A stretch of 64,000 nt of DNA, from contig JBMNKF010000002.1 in the NCBI GenBank assembly GCA_050952065.1, positions 310,001-374,000 of the forward strand. The letters are read 5' to 3'. Source of the DNA: JAXGZG01 sp050952065. Its GTDB lineage: Bacteria; Bacillota; Sulfobacillia; Fermentithermobacillales; Fermentithermobacillaceae. Below, in pieces: positions 8,374 through 17,357 of this stretch (the stretch's first letter is position 1; the number at the start of each line of letters is the position of its first letter). The notes under the pieces were generated by a model, which worked only from the letters and a program-made list of their open reading frames with translations, ran no database searches and was not told the DNA's origin. A program made the translations under genes and the position numbers.

Positions 8374-9096
8374 GTGTTGAGGGGCAATGGTCTGAAACGG
8401 GGGATCGGCATTGCACTAACAGGTTTGGTGGGTCTCGTTAGCGTTGCGGTGGTTCTCTCCGGTTGCCGCCCCAAGATCTACAACGACGGCACATACAAGG
8501 GGATTTCCACCGCAGGTGACAAGGGATATGCCATCGCCGATGTGGTGATTGAGAAAGACACGATTAAGTCAGTGAAACTTACGGAGATCAACGAACTGGG
8601 GTTAGAAAAGGATTACGCCACCTATCCATATCCTAAGGCTAAAGAGGCAAACGAAGAGATGGCCAAACGGTTCATTGGACGGTCTGACAACCAGGTGGAC
8701 ACCTACGCCGGAGCCACCATGTCAAGCAGCCAGTACAAAGAGGCTGTTGGTTTCGCTCTTGAGAAAGCCAAGAGAACGCCGAGCATCGAGACCGTTGCAT
8801 TTGACGGTACCTTTGCGGGGCGATCCAAGGAAACGCCTGAAGGATGGCAGGTGGCGTGGGTGACTATCCAAGGAGACAAGATCACCTCCGTGCGCCTTGA
8901 CGATGTCGAGGATGGGAAACTCAAAGACTGGGTGACCTACTCCTATGTAAAGGCAGTGGAAGCAAAGGGCTTGCTTGAGAAAGCCATGGTGGACAAGAAC
9001 ACCACGATCGTGGATACCGTTGCCGGGGCCACCCGCAGCTGTACCGGCTGGATTGAGGCCGCCTCGCAAGCTTGGCAAAATGCCAAGGTGAGATAG
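8374..9096 (+). CDS. Lipoprotein with two FMN-binding domains
   Basis: A 240-residue protein with a lipoprotein signal: a basic N-terminus, a hydrophobic stretch and the lipobox LSGC near residue 31. Two FMN-binding repeats follow, each ending in the covalent flavinylation motif: AGATMSS (Thr ~115) and AGATRSC (Thr ~220). In this family FMN is attached through a phosphodiester bond to that threonine by ApbE; no apbE is in the window. The protein would sit on the outer face of the membrane and carry electrons, as in NqrC/RnfG and flavin-based extracellular electron transfer. The GTG at 8374 has GGAGG upstream. The partner reductase is unknown. Confidence 0.88.
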   Translation: MLRGNGLKRGIGIALTGLVGLVSVAVVLSGCRPKIYNDGTYKGISTAGDKGYAIADVVIEKDTIKSVKLTEINELGLEKDYATYPYPKAKEANEEMAKRFIGRSDNQVDTYAGATMSSSQYKEAVGFALEKAKRTPSIETVAFDGTFAGRSKETPEGWQVAWVTIQGDKITSVRLDDVEDGKLKDWVTYSYVKAVEAKGLLEKAMVDKNTTIVDTVAGATRSCTGWIEAASQAWQNAKVR

Positions 9097-9209
9097 ATAA
9101 GGTCGGCCCAAGAGAGACCGCATATTGCCTAGGAGCTAGGAGAAGGATCCGCCTCCCGAGTAGAGAATATCCAAGATCGAGTGGACTAACTCATCGGGAG
9201 GTTTCTTCT

Positions 9210-10064
9210 ATGCCGGAACTCGTCTATCTGAATGGGTCCATAGTTCCCAAAGAGGATGCCAACGTGAATGTGCTGGACAGGGGCTTTCTTTTTGGAGACG
9301 GATTGTATGAAGTCACTCCTGTATATGACGGGGCGCTGTTTTGTCTGGATGAACACATTCAAAGGTTCTTTTTCGGGATAGCGGGTCTGGAGATGCCCAT
9401 CGACAAGACTCCACAGGAGTTTAGCGATCTTGTTAAGCAACTGGTCAGAGAAAGCGGCTTACAGCGGGCGATGGTGTATTGGCAGCTGTCCCGGGGTGCC
9501 TATGATCCCCGTACGCATTACTACACTGACGACATGAATTCTCCCACTCTCCTTATCCACGTGAAGCCCGCTAACTCAGTCGATCCCGTGCGCCGAACCG
9601 AAGGCACAAAAGTCTCGACACAGCCAGACCACAGATGGATGAAGTGTTGCTACAAGACCGTGAACCTGGTGGCTAACTGCATGGCGGCAACCAGAGCCCG
9701 CAGAGCCGGTGGAGTCGAAGCGCTTCTGTACCGCAGTCCCAGTCATGTAACCGAAGGGGCTTCGTCCAGCTTCTTTATAGTAAAGAACGGCCTGGTCTTG
9801 ACGCACCCCGAAGACGATCTGATCCTATCGGGTGTCACTCGCGGCGAGGTCCTGAAGATCTGCCAAAAGCACGGCATACCTTACGAGGAACAGGTTTTCG
9901 GTCTCAAAGATGTCCAGGACGCTGACGAAGTGTTTCGCACCGGGACCACAACCGAAGTTGAACCCGTGGTGAGAGTGGACGACATGGTCATCGGTAACGG
10001 AAAACCTGGACCGATATCCACTAAACTATGTCGCCTATACAGGCAAGCTACCGGGCAAGAATAG
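9210..10064 (+). CDS. dat: D-amino acid aminotransferase (class IV PLP aminotransferase)
   Basis: A 284-residue class IV aminotransferase. The N-terminus VYLNGSIVPKEDANVNVLDRGFLFGDGLYEV is a classic D-alanine transaminase/BCAT opening (only short parts are diagnostic: DRGFLFGDGLYEV). CCYKTVNLVANC carries the Schiff-base lysine, and TEGASSSFFIV and RTGTTTEVEPV are the cofactor phosphate and substrate loops. It would interconvert D-Ala and 2-oxoglutarate with pyruvate and D-Glu, supplying peptidoglycan precursors; a branched-chain or 4-amino-4-deoxychorismate lyase role is less likely. The ATG at 9210 has GGGAGG upstream; a longer frame begins inside the previous gene and is not used. Confidence 0.85.
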   Translation: MPELVYLNGSIVPKEDANVNVLDRGFLFGDGLYEVTPVYDGALFCLDEHIQRFFFGIAGLEMPIDKTPQEFSDLVKQLVRESGLQRAMVYWQLSRGAYDPRTHYYTDDMNSPTLLIHVKPANSVDPVRRTEGTKVSTQPDHRWMKCCYKTVNLVANCMAATRARRAGGVEALLYRSPSHVTEGASSSFFIVKNGLVLTHPEDDLILSGVTRGEVLKICQKHGIPYEEQVFGLKDVQDADEVFRTGTTTEVEPVVRVDDMVIGNGKPGPISTKLCRLYRQATGQE

Positions 10065-10173
10065 GCTCTTATGCGTTTTTGTTTTGGACGGAGAGGGTCG
10101 GTTTTCCTTTTATGGTATCTGGCAATGGGGTATAATCCACGATGAAGCTCAGAGAAAGGTGGGTAATCTGCAA

Positions 10174-10368
10174 ATGGCAAAAGTCTACGTTGATAAGGAT
10201 CTCTGCATCGGTTGTGGCCTTTGTGCCGACCAGTGTCCCAATGTTTTCGTGCTTGAAGATGACGGTAAGGCCGAAGTCACGAGCCAAGAAGCGGCTAACG
10301 CCGAGCTTCAGTGCGCCCAAGACGCCGCAGCAACTTGCCCTACCGAAGCCATAAAGGTAGAGGAGTAG
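10174..10368 (+). CDS. Ferredoxin, single [4Fe-4S] Thermotoga type
   Basis: A 64-residue ferredoxin. C11, C14, C17 and C55 match the four cluster ligands (CIGCGLC ... CPTEAI). The additional C21 and C47 sit where Thermotoga maritima ferredoxin has its structural disulfide, so this is a one-cluster ferredoxin and not a 2[4Fe-4S] protein. It ends IKVEE, as in that group. An AAAGGTGGG ribosome site precedes the ATG. It would be a low-potential electron carrier for pyruvate oxidoreductase-type enzymes. Confidence 0.93.
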   Translation: MAKVYVDKDLCIGCGLCADQCPNVFVLEDDGKAEVTSQEAANAELQCAQDAAATCPTEAIKVEE

Positions 10369-10416
10369 GTAAACGTTTCGGTACTCTTTCGGGCAAATCG
10401 TACAAGATGAGTATGT

Positions 10417-10450
10417 GAGTGCCAGGTCCCTTGATTTGGGCCTGGCACTC
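10417..10450. terminator. Strong hairpin between ferredoxin and dipeptidase genes
   Basis: GAGTGCCAGGTCCC (10417-10430) can pair with GGGCCTGGCACTC (10438-10450) with one bulged base and a short T-rich loop. No T-tract follows, so it may be a transcript-stabilising or attenuating stem rather than a classical terminator. The dipeptidase ribosome binding site lies 7 bp downstream. Confidence 0.55.
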
Positions 10451-10470
10451 GACTAAGGGAGGTTTTCTCT

Positions 10471-11475
10471 GTGAAGGACGCCGCTACCATACATAAGGAA
10501 GCCATTGTCATAGACGCCCATTGCGACACTATGCTTGGCATTGCCGGTCAAGGTTTCCGGCCTTCGTCAAGTCCAAGAGACTTCTTCACCCGAAACGATT
10601 CTGGTCACATCGACTTGCCCAGACTCAAAGAGGGAGGAGTCACGTGTCAGGTAATGGCCCTGTTTGTTGGTGCGCAGTTCAAGCCCACGCGAGCTGCCAG
10701 GTGTACCTTAGAGCTTCTTGACAGTCTCTACTCTCTCCTGGACCAAACAGAGGACTTCCGTTTAGCAACCAAGGCAGCGCATATCGAGGAGGCCAAGATG
10801 AAAGGAGAGGTAGCGGCCCTTCTGAGCATCGAAGGAGGCGAGGCGGTCGAGGGCAGCCTGGGGCTCCTGAGGTCGTTCTACAAGCTGGGAGTGCGAGCCA
10901 TGGGGCTCACTTGGAACGAGCGTAACGATATTGCCGATGGTGTGGGTGAAACATCCGCGGGCTCTGGCCTAACAGATTTTGGAGTCTCTCTTGTTCGCGA
11001 AATGGAACGTTTGGGCATGTTAGTTGACGTTTCACATCTTTCTGATGCCAGTTTCTGGGCGCTGGACACAGTAGCCGAAAGGCCCTACATTGCGTCTCAC
11101 TCAAACGCAAGGGCGTTGGCTTCAGCTAAGAGGAACTTAACAGACAGGCAGATCGAAGCCTTGGCTAAGAAGGGAGGAGTCATAGGGGTGGTGTTTCTGC
11201 CATCCTTTGTGGATGACAACCCTGACGCCGCATCAGTGGCCAGGCTTTGCGACCATATTGATCACATCAAAAAGATCGCCGGTATCGACCACGTGGGGCT
11301 TGGTTCCGATTTCGATGGTTATCAAGTAGCGCCCGGGAAACCTGTCGTGATCGAAGATGCCAGCGAGATGCCGAAAATCACTGCCGAACTTGTGTCCAGG
11401 GGATATTCCGAGGAAGATGTCAAGAAAGTGCTGGGCGGCAACTGGTTGCGAGTATACAGAGAGGTCCTGGGGTAG
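10471..11475 (+). CDS. Membrane dipeptidase-type metallopeptidase, family M19
   Basis: A 334-residue renal-dipeptidase family enzyme. VIDAHCDTM provides the H-x-D zinc pair, SIEGGEA the bridging glutamate, YIASHSNARA and the later DHVGLGSDFDG further ligands and the catalytic aspartate. It has no signal peptide, unlike the mammalian enzyme, so it is cytoplasmic. Bacterial members hydrolyse L,D- or L,L-dipeptides. The GTG at 10471 is preceded by GGGAGG. A role in peptide or D-amino-acid recycling would fit the nearby D-amino acid transaminase, but this is inference. Confidence 0.92.
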   Translation: MKDAATIHKEAIVIDAHCDTMLGIAGQGFRPSSSPRDFFTRNDSGHIDLPRLKEGGVTCQVMALFVGAQFKPTRAARCTLELLDSLYSLLDQTEDFRLATKAAHIEEAKMKGEVAALLSIEGGEAVEGSLGLLRSFYKLGVRAMGLTWNERNDIADGVGETSAGSGLTDFGVSLVREMERLGMLVDVSHLSDASFWALDTVAERPYIASHSNARALASAKRNLTDRQIEALAKKGGVIGVVFLPSFVDDNPDAASVARLCDHIDHIKKIAGIDHVGLGSDFDGYQVAPGKPVVIEDASEMPKITAELVSRGYSEEDVKKVLGGNWLRVYREVLG

Positions 11476-11510
11476 AGAAAGGCCAGGCAACCAGATAGTA
11501 GCTAATAGTA

Positions 11511-11527
11511 GCCGGCCTATGGCCGGC
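11511..11527. terminator. GC-rich hairpin between convergent genes
   Basis: GCCGGCC-TAT-GGCCGGC is a perfect 7-bp stem located between the convergent dipeptidase and beta-lactamase-like genes. There is no T-run; a bidirectional stop or simple stem is likely. Confidence 0.4.
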
Positions 11528-11556
11528 CGGTAGCCGGTCATCGCGTGTGGCGTCGT

Positions 11557-12387
11557 TCATGCTCGACCGTACTGGGTGCATCGGGATAAAAGATCCAGGT
11601 ATCTGTAGGCGCTGCGGACCAATTCGGCCGTCAAACCCGATGGGTCGCCTTCCAGAAAGCTGCCCATAACTGCAAGAACCACAGGACGATTGGGAAGATA
11701 TATTATACCGGCGTCCACTGCCACACAGTCCAAACCGCCGGGTTTGTTGGCCCTTCTTACTCTGGAAGGGAGACCTTGCGAAAACGGGCCGGACTTTGGG
11801 AGTTCCAGTATGGTCAAGACATCCCTAGCCACCGGATCTGAGACTCCGTCCCTTTCATAGATCTTACGAACGAGTTCCGCCAATTCCCTGGGCGTGGAGA
11901 CATTCTCATCGCCGCGCTGAACTGCGTCGACGTCCATCATCTTCCTTCGGAGGCGGGTCTCCGTGAGTCCCAACCCTGCCAGGAGAGAGTTGACATAATC
12001 CATACCTGCTATGTCTATGCACGCGTTGGTGGCAGCGTTGTCCGAGAGGGCGATCATCAAAGAGGCAGTGTCCCAAAGCGATATCTCCACAGGGTGTCTT
12101 AAGTGCGATAGGATCCCGCTTCCCGCCACCTTAGGCAGGTTTCTTGTGCACAATCGTTGTTCCCAATCGAGTTTACCCAAATGGGCCCCGGTCGCCAGGC
12201 CAAGGAGAACCGCGATCTTGATGGTACTGGCAGTGGGAAATCCGATGTCATCCAGGAACCCCGATTCACGACGGCTCGTCAAATCCACAAGATGGTATCC
12301 CATGACGCCTGTGACTTGGCATCTCTTTTCCAGTTCAAGTTGCATCCGACTCCACAGGACGTCTTGGGATGTTTGCTTTGGGTTCAT
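11557..12387 (-). CDS. Class A beta-lactamase-fold serine hydrolase without signal peptide
   Basis: A 276-residue protein with the penicillin-recognising serine hydrolase motifs: S-T-I-K (SxxK), ALSDNAATN (SDN) and NKPGG in the KTG position. The omega-loop region has ENVSTPRELAEL rather than a clean ExxLN. There is no secretion signal or membrane segment, which is odd for a beta-lactamase and suggests a cytoplasmic esterase/peptidase-like role. The ATG at 12387 is preferred over TTG 12393 because AGGG lies seven bases upstream. Resistance function should not be assumed. Confidence 0.82.
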   Translation of the reverse strand: MNPKQTSQDVLWSRMQLELEKRCQVTGVMGYHLVDLTSRRESGFLDDIGFPTASTIKIAVLLGLATGAHLGKLDWEQRLCTRNLPKVAGSGILSHLRHPVEISLWDTASLMIALSDNAATNACIDIAGMDYVNSLLAGLGLTETRLRRKMMDVDAVQRGDENVSTPRELAELVRKIYERDGVSDPVARDVLTILELPKSGPFSQGLPSRVRRANKPGGLDCVAVDAGIIYLPNRPVVLAVMGSFLEGDPSGLTAELVRSAYRYLDLLSRCTQYGRA

Positions 12388-12585
12388 GTTCAAACCCTAC
12401 CACTCCCTTATGGAAGCTTGTTTTCTGAGTTTCGACGGTTGATGCTGTCAATCCTGCCTAAATAAGGCGCTTGCCTTATAGAGGTTTAATCGGGCGTTGG
12501 CGTAGAACAAGCAGTAAGTAGGACAAGCAATAGTCAAGCAGTAGTACTGTAGAAATGTGCCCAAGAGGCAAACGGAGGACATGCA

Positions 12586-14271
12586 ATGCCGTACCCGCCA
12601 AGAGCGCTGCGAAGAAGGCCTCGGCCCATGACTTGGCCCTTCCTCGTTTTACCTATACTGCTCGGCATCGTTTACTGGGTCGTTTTCGCGCAATCGTATA
12701 CCTACACTGACAAGGCGCCCGCATCCAGGCCCTATCTGATTTACAGAGGCGATCGCCAGGTGTTCCCCGTTGTTGTTGAGGGCGGCGAAGCATATGTGCC
12801 GCTTTCGTTCATAAAAGAAGTCCTTGACCCCAACATCTTCTGGGAAGAAGAAGGACTAGTGGTGGTTACCACTCAAGACAAAGTCATCAAATTGGGGACC
12901 GACTCGCTGACGGCTTACGTCAACCAACACCCTGTAGAACTAAGGTTTCCGGTGATCCTGGACGGCAACGAACCGTACATTCCGGCTACAACTTTGGAGA
13001 TTCTCTACCCCGTCGCGACGTTCTTGTGGCCGGACGCCGGCACATTCTTCGTGAAAAGGACCGATGAAGAGGCTACAGTGGCGACGGCGTTAGATTCTGC
13101 CATAGTTAGGGAATGGCCGTCCAGTCGGGCCCGGAGGGTAGGCGTCGTGGAGCCGGGAGCTTCATTCCAGATCTACGATACAGTGAAAGATTGGTACCGT
13201 GTAGAGGTTTCTGGCGGCTTGTTCGGATATGTATTAGCTAAAGACCTTGGGGAATTGGAGACAGAGGGCGCCGACGTTCCTAAGTCCAAGCCGTATGAAC
13301 CCAGTCCTTTGATTGGCCGAAAAGTCAGTCTCGTATGGGAGCCGGTGGAAAGATATACCCCTGACCCATCATCCATAGGCGATTTGTCGGGGATAAACGT
13401 GGTCTCTCCTACATGGTTCAGGCTTGGCGCCATTCCAGGTCAGGTCGAAAACTACGCTGATCGCCGATATGTGGATTGGGCTCATTCCAAAGGCCATCAG
13501 GTATGGGCGCTGTTTTCCAACTCCTTTGACCCGGATAGGACCAGGACCGTTTTGCGGGATTCCCTTTTGCGGGACCAAGTCATAGCCCAGATGCTGGTCT
13601 ATGCCGAGGTCTACTCGCTCGATGGCATAAATATCGACTTTGAGAACGTTTATCAGGAAGACGCCCCCTATTTGACCCAATTTGTGCGGGAGATGACTCC
13701 CCTTTTTCACCAGATGGGTTTGACCGTTTCTATGGACGTGACGGTGAAATCCTTGAGCCCTACTTGGTCTCTTTGCTACGAGAGAGAACGTCTGGCGGAC
13801 GCCGTTGACTACATCATGCTTATGGCATACGACCAGTACGGCGGGAACTCCAAAGTGGCGGGTCCCAACGCCGCTTTGCCTTGGACGGAGTGGACCATCA
13901 AGACGACTCTAGAGGAGGTACCCAAAGAAAAACTTGTGCTTGGGATACCGTTCTACACTAGGTTGTGGAGAGAGACCCTATCCGACGGAGAAGTGAAGGT
14001 CACTCAGAGGGCCCTTGGGATGAAGGCGGCGCGGGATTGGATGGCTGCTGAGAAAGTTGTTCCCCGCCTAGATGAGGACAGTGGCATGGAGTACGCACAG
14101 AAGAAATCAGGGCCGGACACCTACAGGATTTGGTTGGAGAATGCCGAATCAGTTAGGAAACGCCTTGAGTTGGCTAAGACCTACGATCTTGCGGGAGTCG
14201 CTGCTTGGAGCAGAGTTTTCGCCGACTCTGAAACGTGGCGCGTCATGGAAGAGTTTCTACTAAGAGACTAG
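12586..14271 (+). CDS. Membrane-anchored GH18-family glycosidase with stalk and SH3 domains
   Basis: A 561-residue surface enzyme. An uncleaved or signal-type membrane helix lies at ~17-36. A copper-amine-oxidase N-like stalk domain follows (~45-155), then a bacterial SH3 segment (~165-220), then a glycoside hydrolase 18 barrel (~240-560). The catalytic DGINIDFE at 346-353 keeps the terminal acid but has Asn in place of one Asp of DxxDxDxE. YIMLMAYDQY and the WSRVFAD end are also typical. Related proteins (YaaH/YdhD type) act on peptidoglycan or spore cortex. A GGAGG site precedes the ATG. The next gene begins 14 bp later, so co-transcription is likely. Confidence 0.87.
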   Translation: MPYPPRALRRRPRPMTWPFLVLPILLGIVYWVVFAQSYTYTDKAPASRPYLIYRGDRQVFPVVVEGGEAYVPLSFIKEVLDPNIFWEEEGLVVVTTQDKVIKLGTDSLTAYVNQHPVELRFPVILDGNEPYIPATTLEILYPVATFLWPDAGTFFVKRTDEEATVATALDSAIVREWPSSRARRVGVVEPGASFQIYDTVKDWYRVEVSGGLFGYVLAKDLGELETEGADVPKSKPYEPSPLIGRKVSLVWEPVERYTPDPSSIGDLSGINVVSPTWFRLGAIPGQVENYADRRYVDWAHSKGHQVWALFSNSFDPDRTRTVLRDSLLRDQVIAQMLVYAEVYSLDGINIDFENVYQEDAPYLTQFVREMTPLFHQMGLTVSMDVTVKSLSPTWSLCYERERLADAVDYIMLMAYDQYGGNSKVAGPNAALPWTEWTIKTTLEEVPKEKLVLGIPFYTRLWRETLSDGEVKVTQRALGMKAARDWMAAEKVVPRLDEDSGMEYAQKKSGPDTYRIWLENAESVRKRLELAKTYDLAGVAAWSRVFADSETWRVMEEFLLRD

Positions 14272-14284
14272 GGAGGATGTCAGG

Positions 14285-15718
14285 TTGAGCGTAGAGAGCA
14301 TTAAGAAGGGCGGAGCACTCACAGACAGCGTCATCGACCGACTTTTCCACGATCTATCAGAATTGAGCTACAAGGTCTGGGAGTATGCCGAGGTGGGTCT
14401 CCAGGAACATAAGTCTAGTGCGGCAGAGAGCGAGTATCTGGTCAAGCATGGATTCACCATACAGCCCAACATAGGCGGAATGCCGTCGGCGTTTGTTGCC
14501 GAGTGGGGCACCGGAAAGCCAGTCTTCGGTTTCCTAGGGGAGTTTGACGCCTTGGCAGGCCTGTCTCAGGAAGTGTCTCCCGAGAAGAAGCCACTGGTTC
14601 CGGGGGCGCCCGGTCACGGATGCGGCCACAACCTCTTAGGGGTGGGAGCCATAGGTGCCGCCATCGCCCTCAAAGAGTACCTCCAGGAGAACAACCTTTC
14701 CGGTACGGTACGGTACTATGGATGTCCCGCCGAAGAGACTCTGTGCGGAAAGGTATTCATGGCTAAGGCCGGCGTATTTGATGACTTGGAGGTGGCGATT
14801 ACCTGGCACGGCGGTGAGCTCAACACTGTGCAGATGGGGTCTTCAAACGGAGTTAACTCAGCCAAGTTCACCTTCTTAGGAAAGACGGCGCATGCCGCAG
14901 GAGATCCCCACAACGGCAGATCGGCTCTGGATGCAGTCGAGCTCATGAACATTGGAGCCAACTACTTGCGCGAGCACGTGATTTCCCAGGCGAGGGTCCA
15001 CTACGTGATTACCGAAGGCGGCGGACAGCCTAACGTCGTGCCCGCAAGAGCCCAGGTTTGGTATTACGTGAGAGCACCCCACCGCAGCCAAGTGGTAGAA
15101 ATCTACGACCGTCTCATGGATGTGGCTCGCGGTGCCGCCCTCATGACAGGAACTACGTTTGAGGTCGAGTTCCTTGCAGGCTGCTACGATGTTCTCCCCA
15201 ACTATACCCTTGCCAACATCGCTTTGGAGCAGTTTAGGGAAGTGGGAGGCCCTGTATTGTCACCTGAAGAAGAAGCGTTTGCACTCAGATTGAGCGAGAG
15301 CATTGACAAGAAACAGAAGGTCGAAGCGCTCAAGGCCATGGATGCCCCCAAGGAGGTTTTCGAGCAGGTAGTTAATACGACAGTTATCGAACCTCTGGAC
15401 AAAGGTAAGACAATGGCGGGCTCCACCGATGTGGGAGATGTCAGCTGGATTGTTCCTACAGTGCAGGTTTCTGCCGCGTGCTGGCCGCTGGGGACTCCGG
15501 GTCACTCGTGGCAGATCACGGCGTGCTCCGGTCATTCTCTCGGGATGAAAGGCACAGTCGTTGCGGCCAAGACCATGGCCAGAACGGCAGTTGTCTTAGC
15601 CAATGATCCTGAGGCTATGAAGAGGGTCTGGTCTGAGTTCCGGGAAAGACTTGGGGAGGACAAGTACGTTTCGCCAATACCTGACGGAGTGGAGCCGCCT
15701 TTAGGGCAGTTTCGGTAG
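14285..15718 (+). CDS. M20 family amidohydrolase, p-aminobenzoyl-glutamate hydrolase subunit B-like
   Basis: A 477-residue AbgB-like M20 metallohydrolase. Metal-binding segments include GAPGHGCGHNLLG, PAEETLCGK and ITWHGGE. A dimerisation insert follows KTAHAAGDPHNGRSALDA, and SCWPLGTPGHSWQ-like residues appear late (CWPLGTPGHSW). The family cleaves amide bonds of aminobenzoyl-glutamate or N-acyl amino acids; the substrate here is unknown. The TTG start at 14285 has GGGAGGATG upstream. It is cytoplasmic and probably co-transcribed with the GH18 gene. Confidence 0.87.
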   Translation: MSVESIKKGGALTDSVIDRLFHDLSELSYKVWEYAEVGLQEHKSSAAESEYLVKHGFTIQPNIGGMPSAFVAEWGTGKPVFGFLGEFDALAGLSQEVSPEKKPLVPGAPGHGCGHNLLGVGAIGAAIALKEYLQENNLSGTVRYYGCPAEETLCGKVFMAKAGVFDDLEVAITWHGGELNTVQMGSSNGVNSAKFTFLGKTAHAAGDPHNGRSALDAVELMNIGANYLREHVISQARVHYVITEGGGQPNVVPARAQVWYYVRAPHRSQVVEIYDRLMDVARGAALMTGTTFEVEFLAGCYDVLPNYTLANIALEQFREVGGPVLSPEEEAFALRLSESIDKKQKVEALKAMDAPKEVFEQVVNTTVIEPLDKGKTMAGSTDVGDVSWIVPTVQVSAACWPLGTPGHSWQITACSGHSLGMKGTVVAAKTMARTAVVLANDPEAMKRVWSEFRERLGEDKYVSPIPDGVEPPLGQFR

Positions 15719-15858
15719 AAAGTGAAACCAAACGGGGTTCTCCTCGTCTCAAGAAAATGGACTACTGATTTCGTCTGTTTGTTTCCCGGTGGTAGCACAA
15801 AACACAATCCTGCCAGCCCCTAAACGGTGGTGCAGGAGCTAGGGATAGGAGAACCTCT

Positions 15859-17217
15859 ATGTCACGAAACGTTGAGAATCGAGACCCGGGACCTTATCCG
15901 GTCGGTCGAAGGGCAGCCAGACGAAGAGACAAAACAGGGGCCGTCGTATGGTTGGTGGCAGTTCTGTTGATTGTAGCCACGGTGATAGGTTTTTCGACCG
16001 GACTCATCAGATCTGGCAGTGCACCCAAGAACGGCGACGAAGGGCAAAGCGGGCAAGTGCCCGGCGATGGCGGTAACGGCGATGGGACGGGTGACGGAAC
16101 CGGTGGTTCCGGTAGCGGTTCAGGTAACGGAAACGGGTCAGGCATTGGCGATGCAAATGGTGATGGTGCTGGCAACGGGGATGCCAATGGCCGGGAGCAT
16201 TGTACCGAGGCCAAGGCTGCCCTGCTGGAAAAGGCCTCGGAGGCCCGAGGGGTCTACCTTACCATACCTGCTGTCGGAACGCCGGCCAAGATGACCCAGG
16301 TAGTTACCTTCGTGCGAGAGCACCCCGGCCTTAATGCATTTGTTGTAGACTTGAAGGACAACCACGGGCAAGTCCCCTGCCCACCTCCTGAGGGAGTGCC
16401 GTCGCGCTCGGCGGGCTATCGGCATTACCCTGTACTCATCCGTGAACTCGCTCGTCAAGGGTACTACATGGCTGCACGGATTGTAGCTTTCCAAGATCCA
16501 TACATTGCTGTCGAGCAGCCCGATCTGGCTATACGAAAGGCAGACGGGAGTCTGTGGCGAGATCGTGATGGGCGGCTTTGGCTCAATCCGTACGACAAGA
16601 GAAACTGGGAGCACGTGATAAATACAGCGTTGTGGGCTTTGGAAATGGGATTTCACGAAATCCAGCTGGACTATGTCCGGTTCCCGGACAGCGCTTCAGG
16701 CATCGAGTCTTCCACCCTTATGCCGGGTTCGGAAGACTTCCGGAATCGGGGACACGCCATTTCCGAGTTCCTCAAGTACATGGCCGACCAACTGGGAGAC
16801 CGCGCCCTGCTTTGCGCCGACATATTCGGATTCACGACTATAGCCGCGGACGATATGGGCATCGGCCAGAAGCTAGAAGAGGTGTCGGATTCGGTTGACA
16901 TAATCAGCCCTATGGTTTACCCATCCCATTATTACAACAAAGGAATCTACGGGTTCGACGTGCCTGAGGCCCACCCTTACGAGGTTGTGGGCAAGGCAAT
17001 GGATGAGGCGCTAGAGCGTACTGAAGGCTTGAGAGTTCAGGTAATCCGCCCCTGGCTGCAGGATTTTTCTATGAGGATCAAGTATGGCGCCAAGGAAGTC
17101 CAGGATCAGATAAATGCCGTCTTCGAGAGGGGCATCAACACTTTTCTTCTATGGAATCCTTCTAACGTGTACACCGATGGGGTAGAGTACCGGCCACCGG
17201 GCGCTTCTTCTGACTGA
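15859..17217 (+). CDS. Putative glycoside hydrolase (DUF4015) with Gly-rich linker and membrane anchor
   Basis: A 452-residue protein. A cytoplasmic basic tail and a membrane helix (~31-52) lead into a low-complexity Gly/Asn/Asp linker (~57-112), then the DUF4015 TIM-barrel-like domain: ARGVYLTIPAVG, AFVVDLKDNHG, EIQLDYVRFPD and DIISPMVYPSHY. LDYVRFP is the most diagnostic element and carries the likely catalytic acid. The domain is related to GH13/GH18-like polysaccharide hydrolases. It would face the cell wall. The gene is monocistronic with a usable GGAG site before the ATG. Substrate is unknown. Confidence 0.85.
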   Translation: MSRNVENRDPGPYPVGRRAARRRDKTGAVVWLVAVLLIVATVIGFSTGLIRSGSAPKNGDEGQSGQVPGDGGNGDGTGDGTGGSGSGSGNGNGSGIGDANGDGAGNGDANGREHCTEAKAALLEKASEARGVYLTIPAVGTPAKMTQVVTFVREHPGLNAFVVDLKDNHGQVPCPPPEGVPSRSAGYRHYPVLIRELARQGYYMAARIVAFQDPYIAVEQPDLAIRKADGSLWRDRDGRLWLNPYDKRNWEHVINTALWALEMGFHEIQLDYVRFPDSASGIESSTLMPGSEDFRNRGHAISEFLKYMADQLGDRALLCADIFGFTTIAADDMGIGQKLEEVSDSVDIISPMVYPSHYYNKGIYGFDVPEAHPYEVVGKAMDEALERTEGLRVQVIRPWLQDFSMRIKYGAKEVQDQINAVFERGINTFLLWNPSNVYTDGVEYRPPGASSD

Positions 17218-17357
17218 CGCTGACTACTTAACGGGGCGAACACTGACTGCCATTACTATCCAAGGGGTAGCCACCCCAGGCTGTACACGTCAATCTCGCG
17301 TTCTGCCTCAATTGAGTTGGCGAGTTGGTCTACCCGGTTTGGTCCACACCATGATCT

